A stretch of 64,000 nucleotides of DNA. It comes from Corynebacterium vitaeruminis. Its GTDB lineage: Bacteria; Actinomycetota; Actinomycetes; Mycobacteriales; Mycobacteriaceae. The notes beneath the pieces were generated by a model. That model had not been told where the DNA came from, did not search any database, and saw only the letters and a list, made by a program, of their open reading frames with translations. The translations under genes and the position numbers were made by a program. The stretch lies in contig NZ_JVVM01000025.1 of the NCBI RefSeq assembly GCF_001054325.1, positions 186,001 to 250,000 of the forward strand. Reading direction: 5' to 3'. Each line of letters opens with the position of its first letter. The first letter of the stretch is position 1. This document shows, piece by piece, positions 42,112 to 51,895 of the stretch.

Positions 42112-42857
42112 TTCTCGTCGGTGTTACTGATTCTTTCCAGTACACCGGAGTCATTTGGTTCCTCCGGGGCTGGGGAAATCTTGCGATTGCTGATCTCATT
42201 GCTGCCGGGGGTGGCCTTTTCCTTCGAGGACGCCTGGTCCTTCGAAGGGGTCGGTTCATTCGTAGGCACCTTCTGAGAAATCTCGGGTGGAGCTAAAGCC
42301 TCCGTACCCGACTGAGGCTTCGCCTCCGCTGATGGCGGCTTTGGCTCACCCGCTGCGCTACCGCCGCCTTGCGGAAGGCCATCCTTCGGCTTTTCCGCAT
42401 TATCCTCCGGCAGCAGAGGCACCGGCTTGCTGGGCTTCGGAGAAGACACGCGATCAGATTCGGCCTCTGTGGTCTCGGTGGTCGCCGTGGTCGTTGAAGG
42501 CATTGATGCCGTCGAGGTCGGAGTTGTCGGATTCGAGCTAGGAGACGGCGGCGGGATATAGGCCTGCGGCGGCAGGTACGGATCCTCGACGGTCCCGGTG
42601 CTCGGCGGCGTAGTCGAACGAGGTGACGGATTGCCAGTCGACTCAGTCAGAGAGGAATCTGAATCCGAATCGGTGCTCTGCTGCAGCTCGGCATCACTAG
42701 GTACTGGCGGCAGTGGAGCAGAAGTCTCCATTTTCGACGGAGAGCCGACTTTTTCCGGATTTTCCCCCTCCGCAGCACTGCTATCGGAGCAGCTAACGAG
42801 CATAGCGCTTAAGGGAAGGGCAGCGAGCAAGAGAGCTCCTAAGGCCTTCTTCGCCAT
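42108..42857 (-). CDS. Secreted Pro/Ser/Thr-rich lipoprotein
   Basis: 249 residues. An N-terminal signal peptide (MAKKALGALLLAALPLSAML) ends in the lipobox LVSC, so the mature protein starts at a lipidated cysteine. The rest is low complexity, with Pro, Ser, Thr and Glu repeats (residues ~40-249), like an extended surface stalk. No domain is recognised. ATG 42857 follows AAAGGAG; the frame upstream to 42920 is leader. Composition suggests possible O-glycosylation; function unknown. Confidence 0.8.
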   Translation of the reverse strand: MAKKALGALLLAALPLSAMLVSCSDSSAAEGENPEKVGSPSKMETSAPLPPVPSDAELQQSTDSDSDSSLTESTGNPSPRSTTPPSTGTVEDPYLPPQAYIPPPSPSSNPTTPTSTASMPSTTTATTETTEAESDRVSSPKPSKPVPLLPEDNAEKPKDGLPQGGGSAAGEPKPPSAEAKPQSGTEALAPPEISQKVPTNEPTPSKDQASSKEKATPGSNEISNRKISPAPEEPNDSGVLERISNTDEN

Positions 42858-43217
42858 GGTAGGTACTCCTTTCGTGTCATGCGTGAGGTCTCCCTGTAAC
42901 GAAAAAGATAACAGTTGCATTACGGGGTCTGGGAACTAACTTAACACGCTCGTTATCGTCTATCTAGAGTGAAAAATGTGGTGAAAGGCCTGAATCTGTC
43001 GCAGGCACTGTAAAAGTGACGAAAAGTCGGGTAGAAATTCGGTGAGGCCACATGCGGTTTTGCGGCTATCGGTATTTGGAGACGGCAGCTAGTAAATTGC
43101 CTGGTAAATCGCCAGCAAAATCCCGTAGGCCCGTCGAAAAGCGCTCTTAGGAAAGCGCTCGTCGGAAAGCAAAACAGGCAACTGGTTCGAAGCGCGAAAG
43201 GAGCGTGGCCACCTATC
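42858..43217. other. Divergent intergenic region, lipoprotein / DUF4259
   Basis: 360 bases between divergent genes. Seen: the lipoprotein ribosome binding site, an AT-rich zone at ~42900-42970 that should hold its promoter, a pair of AGCGCT palindromes at ~43139-43160, and a purine-rich AAAGGAG about 20 bases before the DUF4259 start. No gene or known element recognised. Confidence 0.4.
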
Positions 43218-43592
43218 ATGTCCGTCTGGGATACTGAGATTTTTGGTAGTGATTCGGTCATTGAACTCTTCGATGAGGTTCAGGATCTCGACTCGCAGGA
43301 TCGCGTTGGTGCATTGATTGATGCCGGTCGCATCGGGCTGGATTCCGAGGACAGCGATGAGAAAGCATGCGCACTTGCCGCTGCTGTGATTATCGCAATT
43401 TGGAATGGTGCGCCATTTAGCGGTGGCGACATTGTGGAGGAATACAGCTTCATTCGAGAGGGAATCTCGGAGACGCACGGCAGCGAGGAAGATGCGTTGG
43501 CAATCGCATCCGAGGTATTCGATAGTCGTCTGGGGGAACTCAGTGAGTCTGATCAGGCGGCGCTGGAAAACTGCGTTGAAGCGGTAGAGTAA
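43218..43592 (+). CDS. DUF4259 domain protein
   Basis: 124 residues, small and acidic. The opening MSVWDTEIFGSDSVIELFDE matches the start of DUF4259 proteins, which are short acidic cytosolic proteins of unknown function. It lies just upstream of sahH in the same direction, 67 bases apart, but no functional link is evident. Confidence 0.75.
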   Translation: MSVWDTEIFGSDSVIELFDEVQDLDSQDRVGALIDAGRIGLDSEDSDEKACALAAAVIIAIWNGAPFSGGDIVEEYSFIREGISETHGSEEDALAIASEVFDSRLGELSESDQAALENCVEAVE

Positions 43593-43611
43593 TTCTCGCG
43601 TCCCCCGTAGT

Positions 43612-43629
43612 GATTCTTTAAGAAGAATC
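43612..43629 (+). other. Small hairpin before sahH
   Basis: GATTCTT-TAAG-AAGAATC, a perfect seven-base stem in the 67-base gap between the DUF4259 gene and sahH. Too short and without the conserved features of an S-adenosylhomocysteine riboswitch; it may be a weak terminator. Confidence 0.3.
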
Positions 43630-43659
43630 TCAAGTCATAGAATCTAGAGAAAGCGTTAT

Positions 43660-45114
43660 ATGTCCTCGAAGAACATTGATTTCAAGGTTGCAGACCTCTC
43701 CCTGGCGGAGGCCGGTCGTCACCAGATTCGTCTGGCCGAGCACGAGATGCCAGGCCTGATGGCACTGCGCGAAGAGTACGCAGAGCAGCAGCCGTTGGCC
43801 GGTGCTCGTATTTCCGGCTCCATTCACATGACGGTTCAAACTGCAGTGCTCATCGAGACCCTGACGGCGCTGGGCGCACAGGTTCGTTGGGCTTCGTGCA
43901 ACATCTTCTCTACCCAAGATGAGGCCGCTGCGGCTGTCGTCGTCGGGCAGAACGGCACTCCGGAGGACCCGCAGGGTGTTCCAGTTTTCGCTTGGAAGGG
44001 CGAGACGCTGGAAGAGTACTGGTGGTGCCTCGATCGCATCTTCGACTGGGGCGATGAAGATGCCAACATGATTCTGGACGATGGCGGTGACGCCACCATG
44101 GCTGTCATCAAGGGCATGGAATTCGAGGATGCCGGCCTGGTTCCGCCTGCCGACGAGTCGGACTCGGACGAGTTTATTGCTTTCAAGGACATGCTCCGCG
44201 CCAGCCTGGAAAAAGACTCGGGCCGTTGGCATCGAATTGCAAAGTCGGTCAAGGGCGTCACAGAGGAGACCACCACTGGTGTCCACCGCCTCTACCACTT
44301 CGCGGAGCAGGGCGTGCTGCCGTTCCCGGCTATGAACGTCAACGATGCGGTCACCAAGTCCAAGTTCGATAACAAGTACGGAACCCGCCACAGCCTTCTG
44401 GACGGCATCAACCGCGGTACCGACATGCTGGTCGGCGGCAAGAACGTCTTGGTCTGTGGCTACGGCGACGTGGGTAAGGGATGTGCAGAGGCATTTGCTG
44501 GCCAGGGTGCCCGCGTTCAGGTCACCGAGGCCGACCCAATTAACGCGCTGCAGGCACTGATGGACGGTTTCGATGTCGTCACTACTGAAAGCGTTATTGC
44601 TGATGTCGATATTGTCATCACCGCCACGGGCAACAAGGATGTCATCACTTTCGAGCACATGCAGCAGATGAAGAACCACGCGCTGCTGGGCAACATCGGC
44701 CACTTCGACAACGAGATTGACATGCACAGCTTGCATCACCGTGATGATGTCCGCCGGGTGGAGATCAAGCCGCAGGTCACCGAGTACATTTTCCCGCATG
44801 CTGACGGCGAGGAGCGCTCCCTCATCGTGCTTTCCGAGGGGCGCCTGCTCAACCTGGGCAACGCCACCGGACACCCATCCTTCGTGATGTCGAACTCGTT
44901 CGCCGATCAGACAATCGCTCAGATTGAGCTCTACTGCAACGGCGATAAGTACGACAACTCTGTCCACCGTCTGCCGAAGGTCCTGGATGAGAAGGTTGCT
45001 CGCATTCACGTCGAGGCACTTGGCGGCGAACTCACCCGACTGTCCAAGGAACAGGCCGAATACATCGGTGTTGATGTCGAGGGGCCGTACAAGCCGGAGC
45101 ACTACCGCTACTAG
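43660..45114 (+). CDS. sahH: S-adenosylhomocysteine hydrolase
   Basis: 484 residues, the long bacterial form. It splits S-adenosylhomocysteine into adenosine and homocysteine, removing the product of methyltransferases. Motifs: [18 protein letters not shown] with the catalytic Lys-Asp pair, NAD-binding [13 protein letters not shown], and the C-terminal KPEHYRY. An internal ~40-residue insert (~140-180) typical of this form is present. A large hairpin follows the gene. A 490-codon antisense frame is a composition shadow. Confidence 0.96.
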   Translation: MSSKNIDFKVADLSLAEAGRHQIRLAEHEMPGLMALREEYAEQQPLAGARISGSIHMTVQTAVLIETLTALGAQVRWASCNIFSTQDEAAAAVVVGQNGTPEDPQGVPVFAWKGETLEEYWWCLDRIFDWGDEDANMILDDGGDATMAVIKGMEFEDAGLVPPADESDSDEFIAFKDMLRASLEKDSGRWHRIAKSVKGVTEETTTGVHRLYHFAEQGVLPFPAMNVNDAVTKSKFDNKYGTRHSLLDGINRGTDMLVGGKNVLVCGYGDVGKGCAEAFAGQGARVQVTEADPINALQALMDGFDVVTTESVIADVDIVITATGNKDVITFEHMQQMKNHALLGNIGHFDNEIDMHSLHHRDDVRRVEIKPQVTEYIFPHADGEERSLIVLSEGRLLNLGNATGHPSFVMSNSFADQTIAQIELYCNGDKYDNSVHRLPKVLDEKVARIHVEALGGELTRLSKEQAEYIGVDVEGPYKPEHYRY

Positions 45115-45141
45115 GTTTTAGCCACTACTAGGTCGAAGCTA

Positions 45142-45185
45142 ATGGCTGTGCTGCTGGGCCGAACCTCGCCCAGCAGCACAGCCAT
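45142..45185 (+). terminator. Perfect 18-bp hairpin between sahH and tmk
   Basis: ATGGCTGTGCTGCTGGGC (45142-45159) pairs perfectly with GCCCAGCAGCACAGCCAT (45168-45185), with an eight-base loop. No T run follows, so it may be a terminator or an RNA-stabilising stem. It sits 28 bases after sahH. Confidence 0.6.
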
Positions 45186-45219
45186 ATCTGTCCATATCCG
45201 TGTGTGCGAGGAGAAAAAT

Positions 45220-45849
45220 TTGATTATCGCAGTCGAAGGAATCGACGGCGCTGGCAAGAACACGCTTGTCACAGCTGTTACCAATCAGCTCCGAAGCCAG
45301 GGGCACTCGGTTAGCTCAATGACCTTTCCGGCATACCGACAGACCATCTTCGCCGATTTCGCCGATCAAGCCTTGCACGGGCAGCTCGGCGACACCGCAG
45401 ACTCCGCCTGGGCAATGGCACTTCTGTTCGCCCTGGACCGCAAAGATCGTCGTCAAGCGATTATTGATGCAACGCGCGAGAACGATGTTTTGATTATCGA
45501 CCGCTACGTCGCGTCCAACGCGGCTTACTCCCTGGCGCGCACACAGGATCCGGCGATTGTCGAGTGGATTGAGAAGACCGAATTCGGAGATTTTCAGCTT
45601 CCGCTTCCCGACGTGCAGGTCTGCCTGGCCACGTCGGTGGGGGTGGCGGCCGACCGCGCACGTAAGCGGGAGGCTACAGATGTGCAGCGTACTCGGGACG
45701 TCTATGAAAAGGACTCGAGCCTGCAGGAGCGCACGCTGGCGACATACCAGAAGTTTGCGGAAGACTCGTGGCAGTCACCATGGCTGATGCTCACGGGCGA
45801 CGACGGGGCAGATCGTCTTGTGGAATGGATTAGTGCCCGCTTGCGCTAG
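45220..45849 (+). CDS. tmk: Thymidylate kinase
   Basis: 209 residues. It phosphorylates dTMP to dTDP. P-loop VEGIDGAGKNTL at the N-terminus and the DRYVASNAAYSLAR substrate motif are clear. The open frame starts at an ATG at 45142, but that ATG lies inside the hairpin arm; TTG at 45220, six bases behind GAGGAG, gives the normal family N-terminus and is chosen. Gene order sahH-tmk-mtrA matches mycobacteria. Confidence 0.93.
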   Translation: MIIAVEGIDGAGKNTLVTAVTNQLRSQGHSVSSMTFPAYRQTIFADFADQALHGQLGDTADSAWAMALLFALDRKDRRQAIIDATRENDVLIIDRYVASNAAYSLARTQDPAIVEWIEKTEFGDFQLPLPDVQVCLATSVGVAADRARKREATDVQRTRDVYEKDSSLQERTLATYQKFAEDSWQSPWLMLTGDDGADRLVEWISARLR

Positions 45850-45890
45850 GTAGCCGGGCTGGAAAATACAGAACCAGATAGTTTTACGTT

Positions 45891-45904
45891 TAGAATGAGA
45901 CGCA
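45891..45904 (+). promoter_or_regulatory. Candidate -10 element for leaderless mtrA
   Basis: TAGAAT at 45891-45896 ends seven bases before ATG 45904, and no ribosome binding site precedes that start, consistent with a leaderless message. If instead ATG 45895 is used, this box would lie across the start codon. Confidence 0.35.
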
Positions 45905-46578
45905 TGAGCTCAAAAATCCTGGTTGTTGATGATGATCCGGCCATCGCCGAAATGCTCACGATGGTGATGGAACGCGAGGGCTTCGACACTGTAGTAGTCG
46001 ACGATGGTCTCGAGGCCGTCAAGGCAGCAGAACGGGAGAATCCAGATTTGATTCTGCTGGATCTCATGCTGCCCGGCATGGGCGGTGTCGATGTTTGCCG
46101 CAATGTCCGAGAGACATCGGCGGTGCCGATTATCATGCTGACTGCGAAGACCGACACAGTCGATGTGGTCCTCGGCCTGGAATCCGGCGCGGATGATTAT
46201 GTCACGAAACCCTTTAAGCCCAAGGAGCTGGTGGCTCGCGTGCGCGCTCGACTGCGTCGCCAGGAGGACAGCCCGGGTGAGACCCTCGAGATCGGCGACC
46301 TGACGATCGATGTGCCCGGTCATGCAGTGTTCCGCGATGGCAAGGAAATTTCCCTGACTCCTTTGGAGTTTGACCTATTGCACGCTCTTGCGTCCCGTCC
46401 GAAGCAGGTCTTTTCCCGTGATGAATTGTTGGAAAAAGTCTGGGGTTACCAGCACACCGCGGATACTCGTCTAGTCAACGTTCACGTTCAGCGTCTGCGT
46501 TCGAAGATTGAGCTGGATCCGGAAAACCCTCAGATTGTGCTGACCGTTCGTGGTGTCGGGTACAAGACGGGCGACTAA
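45904..46578 (+). CDS. mtrA: Response regulator MtrA
   Basis: 224 residues, OmpR/PhoB class. Receiver domain with phosphoacceptor Asp53 in LLDLMLPGMGG, acidic pocket VVDDDPAIAE and switch region TAKTDTVDVVLGLESGADDYV; winged-helix DNA-binding domain in the C-terminal ~100 residues (LTPLEFDLLHALA, VNVHVQRLRSKI). It controls cell-wall, division and osmotic-response genes with MtrB. ATG 45895, three codons upstream, is an alternative start. Confidence 0.95.
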   Translation: MSSKILVVDDDPAIAEMLTMVMEREGFDTVVVDDGLEAVKAAERENPDLILLDLMLPGMGGVDVCRNVRETSAVPIIMLTAKTDTVDVVLGLESGADDYVTKPFKPKELVARVRARLRRQEDSPGETLEIGDLTIDVPGHAVFRDGKEISLTPLEFDLLHALASRPKQVFSRDELLEKVWGYQHTADTRLVNVHVQRLRSKIELDPENPQIVLTVRGVGYKTGD

Positions 46579-46611
46579 TTAAGGGCAGTCAGCTTTAGTG
46601 GGAGCCGATTC

Positions 46612-48330
46612 TTGCGTCGATTAATAACTACGCTTCGAAACTTCACCAATAGGGGAGTGACCTGGGCGATTACGCTCTGGCGCACGTCCATCCAAGCTCG
46701 CATTCTGACCTCTGTGGTGGTGCTGAGTGCAATGGTGATTGCGGTACTGGGTTTCGCGCTGGCGACTATTGTTACCCAGCGGCTTATGGATGCAAAGGTC
46801 ACCGCTGCCGACGAGGAAATTGACCGTGCTCGTGCGGTGGTGGAGCAGGCAATTGAGAACTCATCGTCCAACGAGTTGCAAGCTCTGCTCAACGTGGGGC
46901 GAGATGCCCTTGTGAACCAAGCGGCCGGTTCCGGTGCTGCACCACTGACAAGTTATGAACCGCTGCTCGTGGCGCCGAAGCCACGTGGCACGGTGTTGGC
47001 TTCGTCGCCGATTAAGGCCGATGTCCCGGAGCGATTGCATGAAGTTGTCCGGCAAGGGCAGATTGCGTATCAGGTACGCCAAGTCACTGATAATCGCGGG
47101 GACACGTACTCGGCGCTCATTATCGGGACTCCCACTTCTACCTCGGTCGATGGGCTCGAACTCTATCTGGTCACCTCCATGGCAGCAGAGGAATCCACTA
47201 TTAAGTTGGTCCGTGGTCTGCTCGCCGGTGCGACTGTGGTCATTCTGGCGCTTCTCGGCGGTATTACTTGGTTCTTCTCCAACCAGGTGACGACACCAGT
47301 GCGTTCCGCCGCCCAGATCGCCCAACGCTTTGCCGACGGTCACTTGCGTGAGCGCATGGTCGTGCAGGGTGAAGATGACATGGCGCGATTGGCTATGAGC
47401 TTTAACAAGATGGCCGAATCACTGTCGACGCAGATTAGACAGCTAGAGGAATACGGCAGTCTGCAGCGACAGTTCACCTCCGATGTTTCGCATGAGTTGA
47501 GGACACCTCTGACTACAGTGCGTATGGCTGCCGATCTCATTGCTGACGGTGCTGAAGACCTCGACCCGGCGACTCGTCGCGCAGCCGAGCTGATGAATGA
47601 AGAGCTCGAACGCTTTGAGATGCTTCTCAATGATCTGCTTGAGATTTCGCGTCACGATGCCGGCGTTGCTGACCTGTCTGCAGAAAAGGTCGATGTTCGC
47701 CGCTGTGTGGATGCCGCCTATCAGCAGGTCACGGTTGTGGCAAAGGACACCGGTACTCCCATCCGCTTCCACCTGCCCGATGAACCGGTAATGGCAACGG
47801 TCGACTCGCGGCGTATCGAGCGCGTGCTACGCAACCTTATGGCCAACGCTGTTGACCACAGTGAGGGCAATCCGGTGGATGTTACCGTGCGGGCGAGCGA
47901 CTCCGCCGTCTCGTTTACCGTCATCGACCACGGTGTGGGGCTCAAGCCGGAGCAGCAGGAACTGGTGTTCAACCGTTTCTGGCGTGCTGACCCCTCGCGT
48001 GTGCGACGCACCGGCGGTACCGGACTTGGTTTGGCTATCGCGCGTGAGGACGCACAATTGCATGGCGGAGAGCTGGAAGCCTTCGGTGTGTCGACGGTCG
48101 GTAGCTGTTTCCGACTGACCGTGCCGCTGGAGCCCGACGCGAGCTTCGGTGAGCATCCGCTCGGACTCGAAGTCCCACCGCTGCCCGATCAGATTCCGCA
48201 CCAGCAGGAAATCGGCACCCTGGCATTGGAACCGGGGGCGAGCGCAGAGCAATCAAAAGGCCAAGGTCGGGGTGAGGGGCAGAGTACTAGCGATAACGCA
48301 CCACAATCAGGACGAGAGGAGGATAGGTAA
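46612..48330 (+). CDS. mtrB: Sensor histidine kinase MtrB
   Basis: 572 residues. Two membrane helices (~35-57 and ~200-222) flank an external sensor domain; then HAMP (~223-275), a dimerisation domain with His294 in DVSHELRTPLTT, and the ATPase domain with NLMANAVDHS, GVGLKPEQQELVF and GGTGLGLAI. It phosphorylates MtrA. TTG 46612, seven bases after GTGGGAG, is used. The C-terminal ~55 residues are low complexity. The next gene, lpqB, starts directly at the stop. Confidence 0.95.
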   Translation: MRRLITTLRNFTNRGVTWAITLWRTSIQARILTSVVVLSAMVIAVLGFALATIVTQRLMDAKVTAADEEIDRARAVVEQAIENSSSNELQALLNVGRDALVNQAAGSGAAPLTSYEPLLVAPKPRGTVLASSPIKADVPERLHEVVRQGQIAYQVRQVTDNRGDTYSALIIGTPTSTSVDGLELYLVTSMAAEESTIKLVRGLLAGATVVILALLGGITWFFSNQVTTPVRSAAQIAQRFADGHLRERMVVQGEDDMARLAMSFNKMAESLSTQIRQLEEYGSLQRQFTSDVSHELRTPLTTVRMAADLIADGAEDLDPATRRAAELMNEELERFEMLLNDLLEISRHDAGVADLSAEKVDVRRCVDAAYQQVTVVAKDTGTPIRFHLPDEPVMATVDSRRIERVLRNLMANAVDHSEGNPVDVTVRASDSAVSFTVIDHGVGLKPEQQELVFNRFWRADPSRVRRTGGTGLGLAIAREDAQLHGGELEAFGVSTVGSCFRLTVPLEPDASFGEHPLGLEVPPLPDQIPHQQEIGTLALEPGASAEQSKGQGRGEGQSTSDNAPQSGREEDR

Positions 48331-50160
48331 ATGATGACGCAGCAACAATCGAAGGCTTACCGCTTCGTGCGTAAGGCAGTGGCGCTGAGCTCAGTAGTCA
48401 TTTTGGGTACTGCCGCAGGATGTACAAACATTCCGCGGAACACCAACCCACAGGTGCTGCGTCCGTTTGAACCGCCTCAAGTTCGTATTGACGTTCCGCA
48501 GCCCCGTCCGAACGTCAATGCGGACATTGTCTTGCGCGACTTTTTCGCCGCTGCCGCGCATCCAGTTGATGATTTTCAGGCTATGCGTGCCTTCATGACT
48601 CCCGAGCTGGCGGCCAGCTGGAAACCCCATGAGACCGCCCGCATCCTCGACGGCGTCAACCTCATCGCCCAGCGGGATGAGGGAGAATCGCGACAGACAT
48701 TCGTTGCCCGAGGCACCAGCGTTGGTCAATTCGGTACTGATGGTGCCTACGAGCCGCAGTCCGGTGACTATGAGGAAACCGTGGAGATGAAGCTTGGTGC
48801 CGACCGACAGTGGCGCATTTCCTCGCTGCCCGACGGTGTTGTCATGGAGCGCCAGGCATTTCTGGAGAACAATGTGCCGCGCAACGTCTTCTTCCTCGAT
48901 CCGGCGGGTAATCATTTGGTCACGGATCGTCGTTGGCTCTACCGTGGCATCACTGATGGTGCGACCAATCTGCTGACAAAGCTAAAAAACGGCCCATCAG
49001 CACCTCTGCGCCCGGGCGTCACCACGGTGCTCAAGCCCAATGCCTCAATTGCAGTGGAAGCTGGGCCTGTGTCTAACGCCGACGGTCGTAGGGTCGAAAT
49101 CACCGGATTGGGTGATGTTTCCGAGGAATTGCGTGTCATGCTCGCGGCGCAGATTATCTGGACTCTTGACTCAGCAGATTTCCGCGGTCCGTGGATTCTC
49201 ATGGCCGACGGCGAACCATTAGTTGCCAGCCACGAGGAACCGTGGACGAAGGACACCGACGCAATCCAGCTCTACGACCCGAATCACCTACCCGCTGATA
49301 ACGCACCTCTGCGGACGGTCGACCGCAGTGGTATCTACGAGCTCACTGACGGCCACGCCACACCTGTGGGGCGTGGCTGGACCGCCAGCGGTAGCACTGC
49401 GGTGTTTTCCGCGGCCGTGGGGATCAATCCCAATGGTAACGAGCTTATCGCCGCAGTATTCCGCTCAGCTCAGGAGGGGCGTGCCGGTTCGTATGACCTC
49501 GGTGAGTCCACATTGATGCTCGGCGGAGTACAGGATCAGCCGGCTGCTGTGCTGACCGCCGAGAGTCTGACCCGCCCGACGTGGTCGCCAGACGCGGAGG
49601 CTGTGTGGACAGTGAAGGACGGTGCAACCGTTGTGCGTCTGGTTCGACAGTCGACGTCATCCCGGATCCAGGTGGAGGAAGTTGATACCTCTGAGCTCAG
49701 TCATCTCCTCGACGGCGGACGCTCGGGTGCCGGCATCTCCGAATTCCGTGTCGATTCCTCCGGCACACAGGTGGCGATGATTATCAGCGGCGAGGTCTAC
49801 ATCGCCACCATCGAAAGGCATGACGACAGCCCCTGGAAACTGACGTATCCGCGCGCTCTGCCGCTACCTGAAACCGTTTCCCCGGTGTCTCTGACGTGGT
49901 CGCCGAACCAGACGGTCACAGTGGGTGGTTATAACGGAGACACTCCGATGTGGAGTGCCTTCCCGGACGGTGCAACCAGTTCCGTTCTGCCGAAGCTCAA
50001 TCTGACACCACCGATTCCAGTGGTCACCGCTACCTCGTCGAAGCGCTACGCATTGGATGCCACCGGTGTCATGGAGCTGATTTCCAGTGAGGGACAGCAG
50101 CAGTTCTGGCGCCAAGTTCCGGGCGCACGCGGGCGAATGGCTCCGGTGTCTGTGGAATAA
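48331..50160 (+). CDS. lpqB: Lipoprotein LpqB
   Basis: 609 residues. Signal peptide and lipobox end at Cys31 (GTAAGC), so it is a membrane-anchored lipoprotein. It has a GerMN-like domain (~190-330) and a C-terminal beta-propeller-like region. In actinobacteria LpqB is the extracytoplasmic partner of MtrB and modulates its signalling; the gene abuts mtrB with no spacer (mtrB TAA followed directly by ATG), so the three are co-translated. Confidence 0.94.
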   Translation: MMTQQQSKAYRFVRKAVALSSVVILGTAAGCTNIPRNTNPQVLRPFEPPQVRIDVPQPRPNVNADIVLRDFFAAAAHPVDDFQAMRAFMTPELAASWKPHETARILDGVNLIAQRDEGESRQTFVARGTSVGQFGTDGAYEPQSGDYEETVEMKLGADRQWRISSLPDGVVMERQAFLENNVPRNVFFLDPAGNHLVTDRRWLYRGITDGATNLLTKLKNGPSAPLRPGVTTVLKPNASIAVEAGPVSNADGRRVEITGLGDVSEELRVMLAAQIIWTLDSADFRGPWILMADGEPLVASHEEPWTKDTDAIQLYDPNHLPADNAPLRTVDRSGIYELTDGHATPVGRGWTASGSTAVFSAAVGINPNGNELIAAVFRSAQEGRAGSYDLGESTLMLGGVQDQPAAVLTAESLTRPTWSPDAEAVWTVKDGATVVRLVRQSTSSRIQVEEVDTSELSHLLDGGRSGAGISEFRVDSSGTQVAMIISGEVYIATIERHDDSPWKLTYPRALPLPETVSPVSLTWSPNQTVTVGGYNGDTPMWSAFPDGATSSVLPKLNLTPPIPVVTATSSKRYALDATGVMELISSEGQQQFWRQVPGARGRMAPVSVE

Positions 50161-50181
50161 GAGCAGGTCGGGGAGAAGAAG

Positions 50182-50913
50182 TTGCTAGCACGGGGGAAGC
50201 CATCACAGAGGGTACTGCGCGTGCTTTACGACGTCACCCGCGATGCAATCGGTCTCGTGGTACCGGAGACCTGTCCAGTGTGTGGCTGTTCCGGACCTCT
50301 GTGCCGTGGCTGCAGGGAAGACCTTCAACAACCTCCGGTGCGGTTTTCGCCGCGGGCCGCGTTACGCGCTGCAGCGTGGGCCTGCGGTCCGTACTCCGGC
50401 GCAAGAAGGCATCTCATTTTGTCGGCCAAGGAGCGAGGGAGTGGTGAAGCCAGGCGAATCATGGGGGCAGTATTCGCCGCAGCGGTGCGAAAGCTAGCCT
50501 CTGACGGCAATATAATGCCCCCGGAAATTACCCCCATCATTTTGATTCCCGCGCCGACAAGATTGTCATCCCGTCGGCAAAGGGGTGGAGATCCGGTAAC
50601 AATTGCCTGCGACTTTGCCTGCAGTCAACTCCCCGCCAGTTCGGTATTGCCCCTGGTGTGCATTGATGAGCACACGCGGGATTCCGCGGAGCTTGGGGCC
50701 TCTCAGCGTCGGCGAAATCTTTCTGGCCACATTGTGCCGCTGACGCATTTCCATCGTGGAATTAGTAATAAGCTGCGAAAACAGTGCGCTAAGTCGACGG
50801 TAATCCTGGTTGATGATGTGGCCACCACCGGTGCCACTGTAGCGGAAACAGAGTTGGTAGCGGCGTCATTGGGCATTCGAATCGACATGGTGTTGGTGCT
50901 CGCACGGGCATAG
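50182..50913 (+). CDS. ComF-family phosphoribosyltransferase-like protein
   Basis: 243 residues. The N-terminal cysteine set CPVCGCSGPLCRGC probably binds zinc, followed by a type I phosphoribosyltransferase fold with the PRPP-loop motif VILVDDVATTGATV near the C-terminus. In naturally competent bacteria ComF is needed for DNA uptake; in actinobacteria its role is unclear. TTG 50182 behind GGGGAGAAG is the start. Position between lpqB and hpf matches Rv3242c. Confidence 0.85.
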   Translation: MLARGKPSQRVLRVLYDVTRDAIGLVVPETCPVCGCSGPLCRGCREDLQQPPVRFSPRAALRAAAWACGPYSGARRHLILSAKERGSGEARRIMGAVFAAAVRKLASDGNIMPPEITPIILIPAPTRLSSRRQRGGDPVTIACDFACSQLPASSVLPLVCIDEHTRDSAELGASQRRRNLSGHIVPLTHFHRGISNKLRKQCAKSTVILVDDVATTGATVAETELVAASLGIRIDMVLVLARA

Positions 50914-51074
50914 TCGCGGGGGCGTCGTCGGCAAGCGAAAATTAACCGAGGGGTACGTGGCATTGGTTACCCCCGGAACTGTATCCTTGGGGTGCAGAAA
51001 GACTCGTCACCGTAGACGCCGTGAGTAATCCCGCTCGCGGAAGGGCGGTGGCCATACCGGGAGGTAGGTAGCAA

Positions 51075-51734
51075 GTGTCCACACCTGCTGACAACAACGA
51101 GGTACTCAGCCCGAACGCTCAGGTGACCATCACCGGGCGCAATGTTGAGGTTCCAGAGCACTTCGCAGATCGTGTTAAGGCGAAGCTGGCGAAGATTGAG
51201 CGCCTCGACCCGACTTTGACCTTCTTCCACGTGGAGCTCCAGCACGAGCCGAATCCGCGCCGTGCAGACCGCTCTGACCGTATTCAGATTACCGCTACCG
51301 GCAAGGGTCACCTGGCTCGTGCGGAAGCGAAGGAAGATAGCTTCTACGCTGCACTGGAGTCTGCTCTGGGCAAGATGGAGCGTTCCCTGCGTAAGGTGAA
51401 GGCTCGCCGCAAGATTAGCCGCTCCGGCCACCGTGCTCCGATGTCCGTCGGTGAGGCGACCGCTGCGCTGGTCGCAGAGGCTGAGGCGGCAACTCCGGAA
51501 AAGGCCGATCCGTACGAGGATCTGGTTGAGGACGTACGTCCGGGGCAAGTTGTGCGTACTAAGCAGCACTCTGCAACCCCGATGACGGTGGAAGATGCTC
51601 TGTCTGAGATGGAGCTCGTCGGCCACGACTTCTACCTCTTCGTTAACGAGGCAACCTCTCGTCCGTCCGTGGTCTACCGTCGTCACGCATACGACTACGG
51701 TCTGATTGAGCTGGCAGACGAAGACGAGAAGTAA
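51075..51734 (+). CDS. hpf: Long-form ribosome hibernation promoting factor
   Basis: 219 residues. The N-terminal ~110 residues form the ribosome-binding HPF/YfiA domain (VTITGRNVEVPEHFADRVKAK), and the C-terminal domain (~150-215) ending in FYLFVNEATSRPSVVYRRHAYDYGLIE (seen from ~185) is the dimerisation module of long HPFs, which joins 70S ribosomes into 100S dimers in stationary phase. GTG 51075 follows GGGAGGTAGG. Upstream, inverted GGGGTA/TACCCC arms lie in the leader (~50950-50975) of unknown meaning. Confidence 0.93.
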   Translation: MSTPADNNEVLSPNAQVTITGRNVEVPEHFADRVKAKLAKIERLDPTLTFFHVELQHEPNPRRADRSDRIQITATGKGHLARAEAKEDSFYAALESALGKMERSLRKVKARRKISRSGHRAPMSVGEATAALVAEAEAATPEKADPYEDLVEDVRPGQVVRTKQHSATPMTVEDALSEMELVGHDFYLFVNEATSRPSVVYRRHAYDYGLIELADEDEK

Positions 51735-51798
51735 GTCTTCGTCGAAAAGAGCATTCAATACCGCGTAGAGCTGTGTATTGGTAAGTGATTGCTCACAT

Positions 51799-51832
51799 GA
51801 ACCCGTCTTCTCTTAGAAGGGAAGGCGGGTTC
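51799..51832 (+). terminator. Hairpin between hpf and secA
   Basis: GAACCCG (51799-51805) with CGGGTTC (51826-51832) plus inner CTTC/GAAG pairs. It is followed by the secA -10 box, not a T run, so termination of hpf is probably partial. Confidence 0.4.
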
Positions 51833-51836
51833 GTCG

Positions 51837-51842
51837 TATAAT
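51837..51842 (+). promoter_or_regulatory. secA -10 box
   Basis: A perfect TATAAT with a weak -35 (TAGAAG) at 17 bases. Transcription would start near 51850, leaving a leader of about 45 bases that includes GGAAAGG before the GTG. Confidence 0.55.
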
Positions 51843-51895
51843 TAACCGTTGCACATTAAAGTTCGACGTGAATCGGCCGGAAAGGTCCCAATTTA

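Noticed and set aside
43593..43659. S-adenosylhomocysteine riboswitch before sahH
   Set aside because: The gap is only 67 bases and holds one simple seven-base hairpin; the pseudoknotted structure of that riboswitch class is not seen.
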